From Strigamia acuminata (taxonomy: Eukaryota; Arthropoda; Chilopoda; Geophilomorpha; Linotaeniidae), in contig OX442315.1 in NCBI GenBank assembly GCA_949358305.1, positions 24,206,427 to 24,270,426 of the forward strand: 64,000 nt of DNA, in the 5' to 3' direction. A program made the position numbers and the translations under genes. The notes under the pieces are model-generated. The model was given only the letters and a program-made list of their open reading frames with translations, made no database searches and was not told where the DNA came from. Positions 40,723 to 53,038 of the stretch are shown in pieces; within the stretch, counting starts at the first letter, position 1, and each line of letters starts with the position of its first letter.

Positions 40723-43700
40723 GCCGATAAGATATCGCCATCCAAATAGGATGTACCATGCACACTCGCATTCGCAGGAAAATAAACTGCGCAAGTGCAG
40801 CGCACAACTAAATCACAATACACAAACACGCACAAATTCCCAGGTTTCCATCACTTGAAAACAGCTAATTCCCAATACATTAGCGGGCGTTAATTGCCCC
40901 GCAACTAGTGTTACAACCTGCCAATGGACACGCTCCGTGTTTACGTTTTGTTATTCGAACCAAGAATTCGATTCTTCATTTATTCATTTCACGAACCCCC
41001 TCCCTATCCCCCAAAAGGAAATAAAAGAGTATAGGAAAAAAATAATTAAAACCTTCCATGCAGAATGAGGAGTCCCGTTACTCCAGAAACAAGTGTGATT
41101 CGTTGCCTAGCAACCGTCACCCCCTCAGCATCCCTCGGGTGGCGATCAATAGCCGCGGCCTGTTTCCATCTTCCCCCTCTACTTTTTGCTGAAAAGGGTA
41201 TATGGCTGTCCCCTCGCTCTCTCTCTCTCGCTCTCTAGCTCTCTTGCCGACTGATTCTGTTTCCTCGTCCTTAGCAACGCACTGTTATGAATATTTAGAG
41301 TTGTTTAATTATTTTACTAGTCCATAAATAAATGAATTAGTCATCTTGTCTAATGGTGGACGTAGATGGCTGTCAAGTGTGTTTGTGTTTACCATGACCC
41401 CTGCATCAATTAAACTAATGTTAGTAATTGCATCACAACTTGTCATAAACTTTGCCGAGTCCTGATTCCATTATATTGCGAATGTAAATTAAAGCATGTT
41501 TGCCATGAAAATGGCTAATGCAATTACAAGCGTTAACTCGGCTAAAAGAGATGACGTTCAATTGTCACTTTAAAAAAAAAAAAAAAACAGTAAGAAAAAA
41601 TTAAAATTGCGAAAAGGAAAAAATGAAGTGGACCTTAGAATAAAAGAATGAATGGTTGATGAACCAATCAACGAGACGCTTTTCAGTCCATTCACACGAA
41701 ACCAATTGCGATTCCCAAGCGACGTACCTGGAGAAGGAACGAGAGAGGGTGGGGGTGGGAGGATGAGGATGAGTCGAGGGGTAGGGATGAGAAGAGGTAG
41801 GGTGAGTTGCTTAATGAAGACTGGGCTTCGTTAGAGGCCCCTGCTGGACGACTGAGGAGAACGGAGCGCCTTTATGTTGGCGGCTAACTTGATTTTGATG
41901 GGCTCGGCATAAAATATTAGCAATTATGTGAATTTGCATAATTTCCTAAGTCAGTTAGAGTAAGGCTGTTTAGAAGTCTAATTAGCAATTCCTTTTGAGC
42001 AGATGGCTTGCCCACATTTGCATCCATTTACAAGAATTCAGCTAATTGCCAAGTTTGAAGCCGACTTCAATAAAAATGTTTGCCCCCTTTTGCCTTCGAC
42101 TAATTTCATCGCCAGCATAAAATCCATCTTCACTCGGTGCAAACATCCAAGACTCTTACTAAGAGCTTAAGTCCATGGGCCATCAGGCCCGACGCGCAAT
42201 GGTCGCTTGATAGTGGCCAGTGGTCACTCGCCACCCCGATAAATGCTCAGCAGATTCCCTCCTAAGCCTCTTAATTGGTTTAAGTGGTCCCTCAGCATTG
42301 TAATGCTCGTCCACGTCTTAGTACGCACTGTCACACTCGATGGCGCTTCCGTCTCGTGTCCTTGTTTCTCCTCTCTATCTCTTTTTTTTCCTTTCCCCCC
42401 CACCCGGTATCGATAAACGCGTGCAACAGGTTCGGCTTGATTTGCATGGTTATTAGGTGGGCATCTTGTTTGTGGTTGAGTCCCAGGTGGGTTCTCTTAT
42501 AATTACCTCACAATGGATTCGTTACCCATCTCCGCCAGCTTTATTAGTCAGATTGGCAATGCAACATTTATGATGAACAAAATTCACACGCAGCGGTCTA
42601 ACGCGCATGCGTACATATCAAATGATGATGCATAATAACCAAATACCGACATCATCTGCATTTTAATTTTACATTTTTTTTTCTTTCCTTCTTTCCAATG
42701 AGTGTTTATTAAAGCTCAGATAGTCAATAATTCCCCAGATGGGTTTGAAATTCTGAGTGTTTTTTTTTTCTTTTTCTGTGAGACGACACGGACGATAGCA
42801 AGTGCTGCCTCTGCCTGCCATTGTCCGATGTCATTTTGCAGCACTACATTAATTCCTAGTCGTTTAGCCGGTTTTTGTTCTTTGGTCACTTCAAAGGGTG
42901 AGAAGAGGAAGAAGGGGGAGATGTTGGGTTAGAAAAAGAGGCGCAATTTTTCACCCATTGGACTGTTTTCATTTGGCATTGACCAATGGCAGAAGGAATT
43001 TCTTTTTTTCTCGAGATAAATTTACTGTTCTGTTATTGGATATCAATAAGTTAGACTTTATTGTAAATTCTATTTCGCTCCTGAAGGGACGCCCGTGTCC
43101 AGACTCGTTAAAAATGACAATTTTACAATTTTCCTTCAACTTTATCGCCTGTGGCGCCTTGATTTACTGCTCCTCCCCTTATGCGTCCCCGGCGTCCCTC
43201 ACTTTATTGACGGCCCCGCCTCACGCCTTAAGCTAAATAAGCCTCGTGCTAATCCTCGCCTGACCCCGGGCGGGAATGGGCGTCCGCCCACGCACAAGCA
43301 TCTCTTCTGCACATCAAGAGATTGCAAAAGGAGGGAGGGCAGCGATATTGCAAATGGCCGCTTGTTTTATGAAGCATGAGAGCGCGGGACACCAGGCGTG
43401 GCTAATGGAACAGTGTGCCGGACTGATCAATATGGCCGATGACCACATGCAAGTCCCAACTGACTACTTCTTCGTTCTCTTGCCCATTTCTTTGGCATCC
43501 CCAATGCACCTCTTGCTCTTGTGGGAGTTGCTGCGTTGATTGGGTTGTTGCGTGTGCGTTTAATGAGTGACTGTTGATCTATCACTTCACATCGCGTTTG
43601 ATGCTTGGATGCAAACGAGCTGCATTATTACAAGCGAGGCCATCACTACAAGAACAAAAGACGACCAACACTTGTGCGAGAGAGAAGCAATATTTGACCG

Positions 43701-44617
43701 CGGCCAATTGTCAACAAATATCCTCTCGTGGCGTTAAAGCCAACTAATTAATTTCCATGCGTGTGAGAATGGAAATGTTTTCGATGACTTGATCAACATT
43801 GATTATGCAACGCACAAAAGAACTTCAATCAACATCGAGATAACACAACTTTATTTCCACTTTTTTTTTATCCCTTTTTTTTTTATTCATACAAAACCCT
43901 GCAATTCAAATACAATTTAATTTTTTTTTCCATTATCGATTGGCGATTTTGTGAAAAAGGTCTTGGTCGTCTATCGATTTTTTTCCGCCACTGGCGAATG
44001 AATCGACAAGGTGACCTTGCATAGATGTTGCTTTAGCAACAGTCCACTGCATTTATACGATTTTTTTTTTTTTTTTTAATTTTTCCCCCCCCCATCTAAC
44101 GGTACTTTACTTGATTCAATGGTATTTATTTCTCATTGCACAAGATTTTTAATGTCATTCAATTAATAGTCGTTAGAGCAATGACTTCTGCCCACATCCG
44201 AAAACCCATTTGGCCCAGTGCATCGATGCAGTTTCCTAATTGCAGCAGGCCCAAAAGGAAGGAAGGAAGGAAGATACGGCCAGCGTCTCAGACTGGGGCT
44301 GCAAGGGGGGTAGCTCGCGCAAGAAAATCAACATAATGGACGCCAGGGGTCGTCTCATGAATATGCGATGGTCAGATGGCCTGAATTTAAAATTACTGAT
44401 AATGTTTTTGTATTTAAAGTAAAAAACTGAACCAATGGAATAGCCACCCATCCCGCATCCATTACTCGCCCTCTTTCGGATTGGTCTGATTGTGTAATCA
44501 ACCCCACCTCCTTGACAACCGTTGTCACGGCAACCAAACACCGGTCCTCCTCAAGACAAGTCCAGCAGTAGAGGTCGCCACTGACCGCGTCTTCTGCTAA
44601 AACTTGCACTGCATTAC

Positions 44618-44632
44618 TAATGGCCGCCATTA
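44618..44632. promoter_or_regulatory. 15-bp dyad TAATGGC-C-GCCATTA
   Basis: Two perfect 7-bp arms flank one C. The arms join a homeodomain-type TAAT to GCCAT, the Pho/YY1 core. GCCATTA recurs elsewhere in the desert (for example near 29413, 36894 and 54198). Confidence 0.35.
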
Positions 44633-44698
44633 AGAATTGCAGATTACAGCGCCACAAGTGACAAATAAAAAATTTATACGTTTTTAAATTTTTAAAAT

Positions 44699-44700
<2 letters not shown>

Positions 44701-44733
<33 letters not shown>
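44701..44733. repeat. Poly(T) tract, 33 bases
   Basis: The longest homopolymer of the window. It follows TTAAAATAA and precedes AAATTTC, so on the minus strand it would be a 33-base poly(A). No retroelement reading frame or tRNA-like head was seen next to it. Confidence 0.95.
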
Positions 44734-44739
<6 letters not shown>

Positions 44740-47700
44740 CAAAAAAATTACAAATTGACCCTTTTTTCAATTTCATTTCACTATGAAAAATAAATTAAAA
44801 ATACGGGAAAAAAACCCAACGACTTAAATGAAAAAAAAAATTGGTTTAAGCAAAGCAATCAACGTGTTTATGTTGCAACTGGAATCAAATTCCCACCTTA
44901 ACCCGACCTCCCACTTTCTTCATTGAAAGCCACCTGGCGGCGGCTGTGAGCACCGCTTCGACGTGCAGCCATCTAATTTTCGTGGATAATTAACGCGGCT
45001 TATTATTCAGAAAGAATTTTTTTAAAAAAAAAAAATACGCCACAAGTAGGAAATGAACTCCCGCCAAAAGTCAATCTCATATTTCAACATTTTAATTAAA
45101 CCGTAAAAAGTGCGAACCTCTGATGATGTAATTGCAACTTAATGATCCAAAAAAAAGTAAAGCAAAAAGAAAAAGTTGCAAGAAAATGTTTTTTCAACAC
45201 ACAACCGGCTGTAGAAAGTCATAAATTCAAACGATTGACTGTTCGTAAGATTGACGAGCTTCACAACAGAACAACAGAGATCAAGCAAAATGCAATGCAG
45301 CAAAGCCAAAGGCGGAGCTTTTGAAGTAAAAAAAAATATATATATATAAAAATAATAATGCCACCAAACGCATGTAAGGAACACATATCAGCGAATTCAC
45401 CCTAATCTGATCAAGGTCAGCAACATGGCAACAGTGGATGCAAATTTGCCGACTCCGCCCCTTTTCAACAAAAGGGGTGAGAAGAAAATGTGTTTAATAC
45501 AAATAAAAAAGTTGGGAAAACTCTCCCAGCCCTCAATAGCGAGGGATTCGTCGACACACTTTCTAATGAAGAAAAGCGTGGAAACTGAATACGCCCAGTG
45601 CGACTTGTCAATCAAACACTGTCACCGAGGACCTAGGTCCGTATTTGAGACCCGAAAGCGAGGCTAATTTGAAATGGTGGTGGCGTGAGGTGGCCTGTGG
45701 GCGCAAATCACCTTGACAGCAGTAATTAGACGGCGGCAGTGGGGCTTCTATTTCTGACAGCAGGTAACCTTCTCCGCAGGGTCAACTTCGGCGAATGCGC
45801 GGGCGTTATTACGAATGCATGAAGAGCGAACGCCATGATTACGCGTGCGCTAATGCACTCGCCATCCCTCTTTTCCCTTTAACTAATAATTGGTGTAAGC
45901 TGATCCGAGCAGCAAAGTGGAATAAGCTGAGCGAGAAAAACAAAATAAAAAAAAAGTCCTAAAAAAAAAAGTGTCGCACATCAGCAGCGACACAAAATGG
46001 CAGTGAAAAACCATTACGCCATGATTAAGTGGAATGCAGACATTAAAAAAGTATCTTTTCACGCAGTTGGTAGAGAGAAAAGTTATTTTTAAATATGGAA
46101 TGTTATTTTTAAATTAAGGTGACAAGTGACAACCCACCTGGTTTCCAAAACAAGAATATAATGTTATGGGCCATGTTTTGTTAATGAGGTACTAAGTGGA
46201 AATTTCCCTCCGATGATTTAATGCCACTATAAACAAATGTTGGGAAGTGCCACGATGGCGGGACTGTCTATATGATTAAAACTCGAATCGAGCTTAAGTC
46301 CGCTAATCAAGGGGCTGTTAACGCCAAAACTCGCACCACTCCGACGCCATCCGTGGTCCGTGCAACTCAAATGACCATACCATAAACAACATGCAACTCA
46401 GAAATAAGAAATTCACAACGTTTATTAAATAATGCGAAAAATGAAATGAATAAATAATAAGAAATGAGCATTTTCTGTTCCCAAGTTTTAATCTAAGCCT
46501 GTGCCGATAATACGAGATATTTACTTATCTAGGTAAAACTTAACAGCATTAGCGTCCGAGACGCGTTCATGTTGACTTACCATTAATACTCTCGTTTTGT
46601 GTGTACACTTTAATGTGAGCTCGACCAGTGAAACAATTTGTTGAGCCAAAGACTCATTTTCAAATTCAGGCGCACAAAATAAACTGCAGGGCAAATATAT
46701 TGACCTGCAGCTCAGCAAACATCAACTAATTTCTTCGCTTTAATGCGACTTGTCGGGATAAAAGCAATATGACGATGACGACACCGTACATAAACCGTCG
46801 CCAAAGTACTGGCAGCTTTTGAGATGCACGCACCGAGACCCATTTGTGTTTACGTGGGCGGAAGGACCGCGTTCTGTCGCGATATTAATTGTCGGTTTTG
46901 TTTTTCATCGTTTTTAAACATAAAAAAAAAATAAACTATTCACCCCATGGGATCCCGCTCGTTTTTTGCCCATATGTATTGTGTGTATAAACCTTAGTGG
47001 ATGAGAAAGTGCAGCTGTGGTAGCCGAGAAATGGAACCATCAACGCGCCTCATCCACGCAAGGCAACGGTCAACCCCCACCTCCCTCTCGCCCTCACCCA
47101 CTCTCACATTCGCCATTATTGAAATTTTTAAGCAGGAATTTCAGATCAGTTAAATGGCCTGAAAAAAATTGCCCTCTTGTGCCGAGGGACCCTTCTGCAG
47201 CCAGGAACGCAGCAATGCCTTTACAAACCCACCCTCATCTCACCCCTCAAACTGCACATTCCCATCCAGCATCCACATCTTTTCCTTTCCCTAAAAAGTC
47301 TAAGATGACTCACCGGACTTAAGAAGTGGACTGGAAACAAAACGAAAGTGAGACCTCTCTCTAGTGACGAGCTTTTTTCAAACGCTCTAATTTATGAATT
47401 AATGGTGAGAAAAAAGTGAGAGAAAAACACGTGGAGATATCTCAAAAAAGGAGTTAAGCACCCCACTCGTCATTAAGAACCGCAAAAAAGAAAAAAGAAA
47501 CGAAAAATAAATACCCTACTCCATTGAGCAAAGCACTAAAAACTAGTGCATTTACCACGCACTGGTCCACGCATACAAATTAAATGCGAACAAGATTTGT
47601 TCGACCATTATTTTTTTTCTCTCCCTCTTGCTTCATTCTGCATGCTGCAATTCCATACATCTTAGACATCTGCGGCGAAACTTGCAATTGTTTATAGAAA

Positions 47701-49656
47701 AAAATAAAAGCAACAACAAGCAAACGCACTGACCACCAAATTATTGCGACCGAAAAAGTTTAGATCCACCTGGGCGCGCACGGGTCGACCGTAAGAACGA
47801 GAACGAGAAAAGTGTATTTATGAGGTGGAGTTTGGCGCCACTGGTGCCCATTAATAATCGGTCGCGTATTAAACAAGATTACGCCGCTACAGAGACAGAA
47901 ATGAATTCAAGTCCCACGAATGAATCGTGCGTGGGCGGGTGATTAACTCACGGCACGGCGGGGATTGCTGGTTAGCAGAGCAAGCAAAATGAACGCATCA
48001 AGAGATGGTGAATGTGATAAATACAATGAGCAGACAGGAGGACAACGCCCACTACAAACATCTACAACTCCATCACGACCCGTTTTAAAAAACAGGGATT
48101 AAAAAGATACTCCGCAGTCATTATTTCTTGGGGTCCCATAGGGGAGGGGAGTTTTATACAAAACCACGTTTTTACAAAAATTATCATCAAACGGCACGAG
48201 GACCATTAAAATGGGGAAGTGGGATAAACTGGAAAAGAGCCGCGCCACCCCGTGATGAAAATTTCAAAATTTCTTCTAAAAAGTCATAACAAAGACATTT
48301 TTTTTTTCTTTTTTTTTTTTTTTAATATTAAAAAAAATATAAAGTTGAGGGTCAAACGTGTAGCGAGACATTAACCAAGCGCCGGTTTTACCCTCCCCCT
48401 TTCTCCTGAATGTCAATCTGCAGGGGGGCGTCGGGTAAAGTTGACGCATTTTCATCCCTCTTCTGTTTCCAGATGGCCCCTCCAACAAAATTTGTATGAA
48501 AACTGGAATTTTAAATTCAGACGCTGTCCGAGCGCCCATAAAGGGGGAGAAGGGAGGAGGAGGTGTCATATTTCAACGCTGCACGCGGCCCCTGACTCAC
48601 TTCTCATTCAAATAAGGGAGGTGTATGGCGAGATGCCTCTACGACTTCTACGACTTTTGATACAAAAAAAAGAAAGAAAAAAGAAAAAGAAAAAGAAAAA
48701 GAAACATTTTTTTTCACAAATTATTTCTTTATTGTAAGGAAAATCGAAATTCAATTTTTACAAACTTCTTTTCATCGTTCTATAGCAGCAAAACTGTTTT
48801 TTAAAATTTTTACAGCTTTTCAAATTTACTCTTGCGTTTTGTTTTCCTCTTCCTTCCTTTCTCCCTTCATTCTGTTGTAATGGCCGCCCTTTAAAGTAAT
48901 GCACAGTTGGCCATTTTATAAATCTTCATCGTTTCCAAGGAAACAGGAATGACCCCTCTAAGCAAGGGTAAATCGCAATGAGTCATCATTAACGCCAAAC
49001 TCCTAATTGTGGTAATGGAATAAAAGACCAGGAGTGGCGCTCGCCAATTTCTACCCCAGCTGTAAATGAAAAGATCAACAAAACCAAAGTGATTTCAACA
49101 CACAAGTAGAATTAAACACCAAATCGATACGCTCAAACCCGTATCATTAAATCAGCGCAATTCCAAAATAAAATAAAACAAAACGAAACGAAAAACCAAC
49201 ATTTAAAATTACTTCATTTAAAAAAAAGGAGACTTAAAAATAAAAAAGCCTTAGTGAATCAAATGTCACCAGATGTCGCCACCACCAAGACCGCCCATTC
49301 TTCTACAGTTGTCATAACAAGAGAATCACAACCCGCACAATGAGCTGGTTAAACACTTTTGCTACCACACAATTCTGTCTCCCAATTGCAACTTGTGGTA
49401 AAAGGGTTAAATGACCACGTAATGGACATTAAATCAAAACAAGCAATGTAAAAATAAAAGAAAAACGTTAAACGTCTACTTGTTCTAACCCAACAAATTG
49501 AATCAGAATTTTTAATTATCAATCAAGTGAATTTGCTTTTTAAATTCATAAAAACTCGAAACACAATTTAAAATAAAATAAAATGAATTGAAATAAATGG
49601 CAGACACCATCACCTAGGAGATGATGATTCCGCCATCCGCCCCCACGCCCCTTGTA

Positions 49657-49688
49657 CTCCTCTCCTCTCCTCTCCTCTCCTCCTCTCT
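49657..49688. repeat. (TCCTC)n pentanucleotide repeat
   Basis: About six TCCTC units in a pyrimidine-rich stretch. A TCTTC array of the same kind is at 12563-12590. Confidence 0.85.
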
Positions 49689-52251
49689 CCCTTCATTTAC
49701 CCAGATGAGGAACGCCAGACTCTTGTTGACTTTTTATATGCCTCGCCTTTTCGATTTGAAAACGAATTTTATTTAAAAGTTTAACTCGACTTCATATTGT
49801 CGTTTCAAAAACATGTGTTTACAAAAAAATCATCCATTCAACCTTAAATTTTCAACTGTTTAAAGTGACGTCATAAAGACGCTTCCAAATGGCAAATGGC
49901 ACGAGGGTGCAAGAATGGTAACAACATTGATTTTTTTTTTCAGCGCCTTCACCCCCTCGACATGAGTGAAATGTACAATTTGCGCGTCTGCCTAGACCAA
50001 CATGCCTTTCACTTGTCAAGGACAGAGTTTCATCTACAAAAGACCCATGAGCCATAGCAAAAGCTCATACAGACTAACAAATTTCAAGTCAAATGGCTAA
50101 AAATTAATTCTTTTTTCTCCTCTCCAATTCAACAACAACAATAAAAAATAATAACGACAAGATGTAATAATAATAATTTCCAAACACAAACAGTTTTCAA
50201 GAAACCGACTTTCTCCCATTGATGGATGGATCTACTTGTCTTGTCTTTTCAATCTATTTTTGCCTCACATTTTTCTTGCCCCTCTCTTATCAGATTAAAA
50301 TAACAAAAAAATATATATACACAAAAAAGTGTTATCCTCAGTTTAGGATTTCACTCAATGTGTGTGAAAAGGGCGTCGAATGACACGTTGCTTATTATCG
50401 TAGACGCTCATTCAAATTGCCAGGCACGCCTTCGTCCGGTCCACGTTCCCATTGTGGACCTGTCACAGACCTAGTGTCGGACATGCGCGGACAGCGGTTC
50501 CCTATCAGAACAGCGTCAGCCGGTCACTGCCACCCCCACTGCTCGCTCTTCTACGGGTGACAATGGCCCATGTCTCTTTTCGACGGATCTATCTGCCGCC
50601 TCCCTTGTCCATCCGTCCCTTTCAATGTCGCCAACCAATCAGCAACACCCAAACTGGACATCATCGCTTTACAACGTAGCCGACACTTGCAGGAGGAGTT
50701 TACCATCAGTGAAAAACAATTAAAATCCATTCCACGTGACTTCCCTTGCTCATACTCTCTTTACAACGAATTCTCCGAGGAACCTCTAAAAGAAGTCTTT
50801 TCATTATTCTCTCCCCTAATTTCCACTGGGTTCCAAATAAGATAAATGACAAGTTCCCTACGACGAAGAAACCTAAAACCTACACTTTTCTAAACGGATA
50901 AAATGAAATGTCAGCAAATATCCAGGATCTCACGCACTAATTTCGATCATAGTTACAAAAAAAAAATAAAAAATAAAAAATAAAAAAAACTTAAAAATAA
51001 AAAAAATTCACAATACAATTGCAACAATACTTTTTTTTTTTCTTTTTAAAAAAGAAAACTAAAAATCGATTTAATGGCTATCGATAACAAGTAATCAATT
51101 AACTGCATTTCTCCACCCCTTTCAATTCGATTTTCCTTTATCGAAAACTTAAACCCAAGCTTGATTTCCCCTTTAATTCGACTTACCTTGCCTCTTCATT
51201 TTTCCCCCTCCATCATTATTTTTTCTATTGTTTTTTCTTTCTTTCTATCAAATTGCGTCACCGATGGACGAAGCTGCGAGCACCTTGTCAAAGTATGCAA
51301 CTCATCACTCACGACGACGGGTTCTGAAATTGTTTTAATAAGAAATTTCCATAAAAATAATGAATTATAATAAGGCAGAGAGGGACGCGGAAAGATGATT
51401 GCCGCCTAGCAACTTAATTTTTACTCAAAAGAAGAGCAAAAAAAAATACAAACGATAAACTAATAAACATGCAAATAAAAAACAAAATCATATTTTAATT
51501 TTTTTTAAAAATAAACTAAAAAAAAAAAAAAATACACGGAACAAATCGAGTGGTCAAGCTCACGCCCCAAATTTCTCTCCATGAACGTCACCCTTCTAAT
51601 TCAAGGGGATAGTGGAGTGGGAGTATGAAGCACGTGCCAATTGATTGAGGTTAGGTACGAGAATTAATGGCGCGCCTAGCACGTGACTCCCTGTCTCAAT
51701 CTGAGACTCAAAGGGTTACACGAGTTTATTTTTCCACCAGCTCAACCATTAAATCTCGTCTATTTCGCATTTTTCTTAATAGCCCTTATTTTGCATTACG
51801 CAGCACCACGAGATTAAAACTAAACCTGCACTTAACGAGTATTAAAACTTTGTATATATATTTTTCCCTCAGAAAACTCTTAATTTCTTTTTTTTTTAAT
51901 CGTCGCAATATTGGATATTTTAAAAACATGCACGCCACCTTCATACTTTTCTCCTTGATCCTCCACCATATTTTATTGCGGTATTGTGCGTTAGACGGCG
52001 ATAATAAATAAAATACTCGCAGCATCTGTATAATTCTCAATGTAAAAACAACAACAATTTTTTTTACGACGACTCAAATGTTTTCCAAATAAATTTTATA
52101 TAAAAATTACAATAACAAAAAAATCTATAAAACCTTTTAATGTTTTATCAATTAATAAAAAATAAAAATAAATAATTTAAAATAAAATTGCAGCGATTAG
52201 AATGTATTATTCAGTCAAGTGCAATCGAAACGAGAAATATTTTCACGTTTT

Positions 52252-52267
52252 TCGCGATAAATCGCGA
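52252..52267. repeat. 16-nt near-palindrome TCGCGAT-AA-ATCGCGA
   Basis: Two exact 7-bp arms (52252-52258 and 52261-52267) are separated by AA. It contains TCGCGA, as found in some architectural or zinc-finger binding sites. About 100 bp separates it from the stem-loops that follow. A palindrome of this size is not rare by chance. Confidence 0.5.
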
Positions 52268-52339
52268 GTTTATCTTCGAAATCGACACCAAACCCTGACT
52301 CAAAATACTTCGAAACAAAAAATTGAAACAAGCTAAAAC

Positions 52340-52364
52340 GAAACACGCTTATAAAACGTGTTTC
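52340..52364. repeat. Perfect 8-bp stem-loop next to the 95-bp hairpin
   Basis: GAAACACG (52340-52347) and CGTGTTTC (52357-52364) are exact inverted copies around a 9-nt TA-rich loop. The right arm is the same octamer that recurs after the neighbouring hairpin. Confidence 0.7.
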
Positions 52365-52368
52365 CAAT

Positions 52369-52463
52369 GTAGCTGCATTCCAAAACTCTCGTTTCTCCCA
52401 TTTCTGCAGTTTCGTGTGAACAATGGCACGTCATGCTAAATGAGCGTTTTGGAATGCAGTTAC
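52369..52463. repeat. 95-bp hairpin with 26-bp arms (short MITE or hairpin RNA)
   Basis: The left arm runs 52369-52394 and the right arm 52438-52463, with a 43-nt loop. Both carry CTGCATTCCAAAAC on their respective strands, and 23 of 26 positions pair; as plus-strand RNA two of the three mismatches become G-U pairs. CGTGTTTC occurs just outside on the left (52357-52364) and directly after the right arm (52464-52471) in the same orientation, which could be a target duplication, although four extra bases sit on the left. The size would suit a miniature transposon or a small-RNA precursor. I see no second copy in the window. Confidence 0.75.
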
Positions 52464-53011
52464 CGTGTTTCTATTTTCGCACACAGCTATTATTTTTATT
52501 ACAATAATAAGCGATATTGAAATCAGGAAATTATGCAGTGTTTTCGTGATCATCTGCATGGATGAAAAGCCCAAACAAACAAACGAAATTTTTGACAAGG
52601 ACAAATCATTTGGTCAACCCAATAGCCGACAATTATTGAGTGAGACATTTGAACGGCGGGTGTAATTGTCGCGTAAAACAAAAGACGCAGGTGCCCGATG
52701 CTTCGATTCGAAGGGGCCGAGTTGGCATCTCCTGCTGACAAATGTCGTTCGGAACACCCCGCTCGCGTCGCTGATCCGCTCAGGCCGCCCCTCGTAAATC
52801 ATTTGTGTAATTCTTTGCCAGGCAACCATGAATTCATTAGAGCGGCGAATCTGCCAACACACGCTGCCTGCCTCACGCCAAAATTTATTGACACAGCTTA
52901 GCGCCACTCAAAATGCATCTTCATTATGGGCTCGAGCTGTAAACAATCGGGACATTTAATCCGACCAAGACGTAACTGGACCACGGAAAGATGGCAGGGG
53001 GTCCGTTGCGA

Positions 53012-53038
53012 ACGAGAACGAGCACGAGCACGAGCAGG
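53012..53038. repeat. GAGCAC/GAGAAC tandem repeat
   Basis: Four to five GAACGA/GAGCAC hexamers followed by two CAGGTG E-boxes (near 53035 and 53047). Confidence 0.75.
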
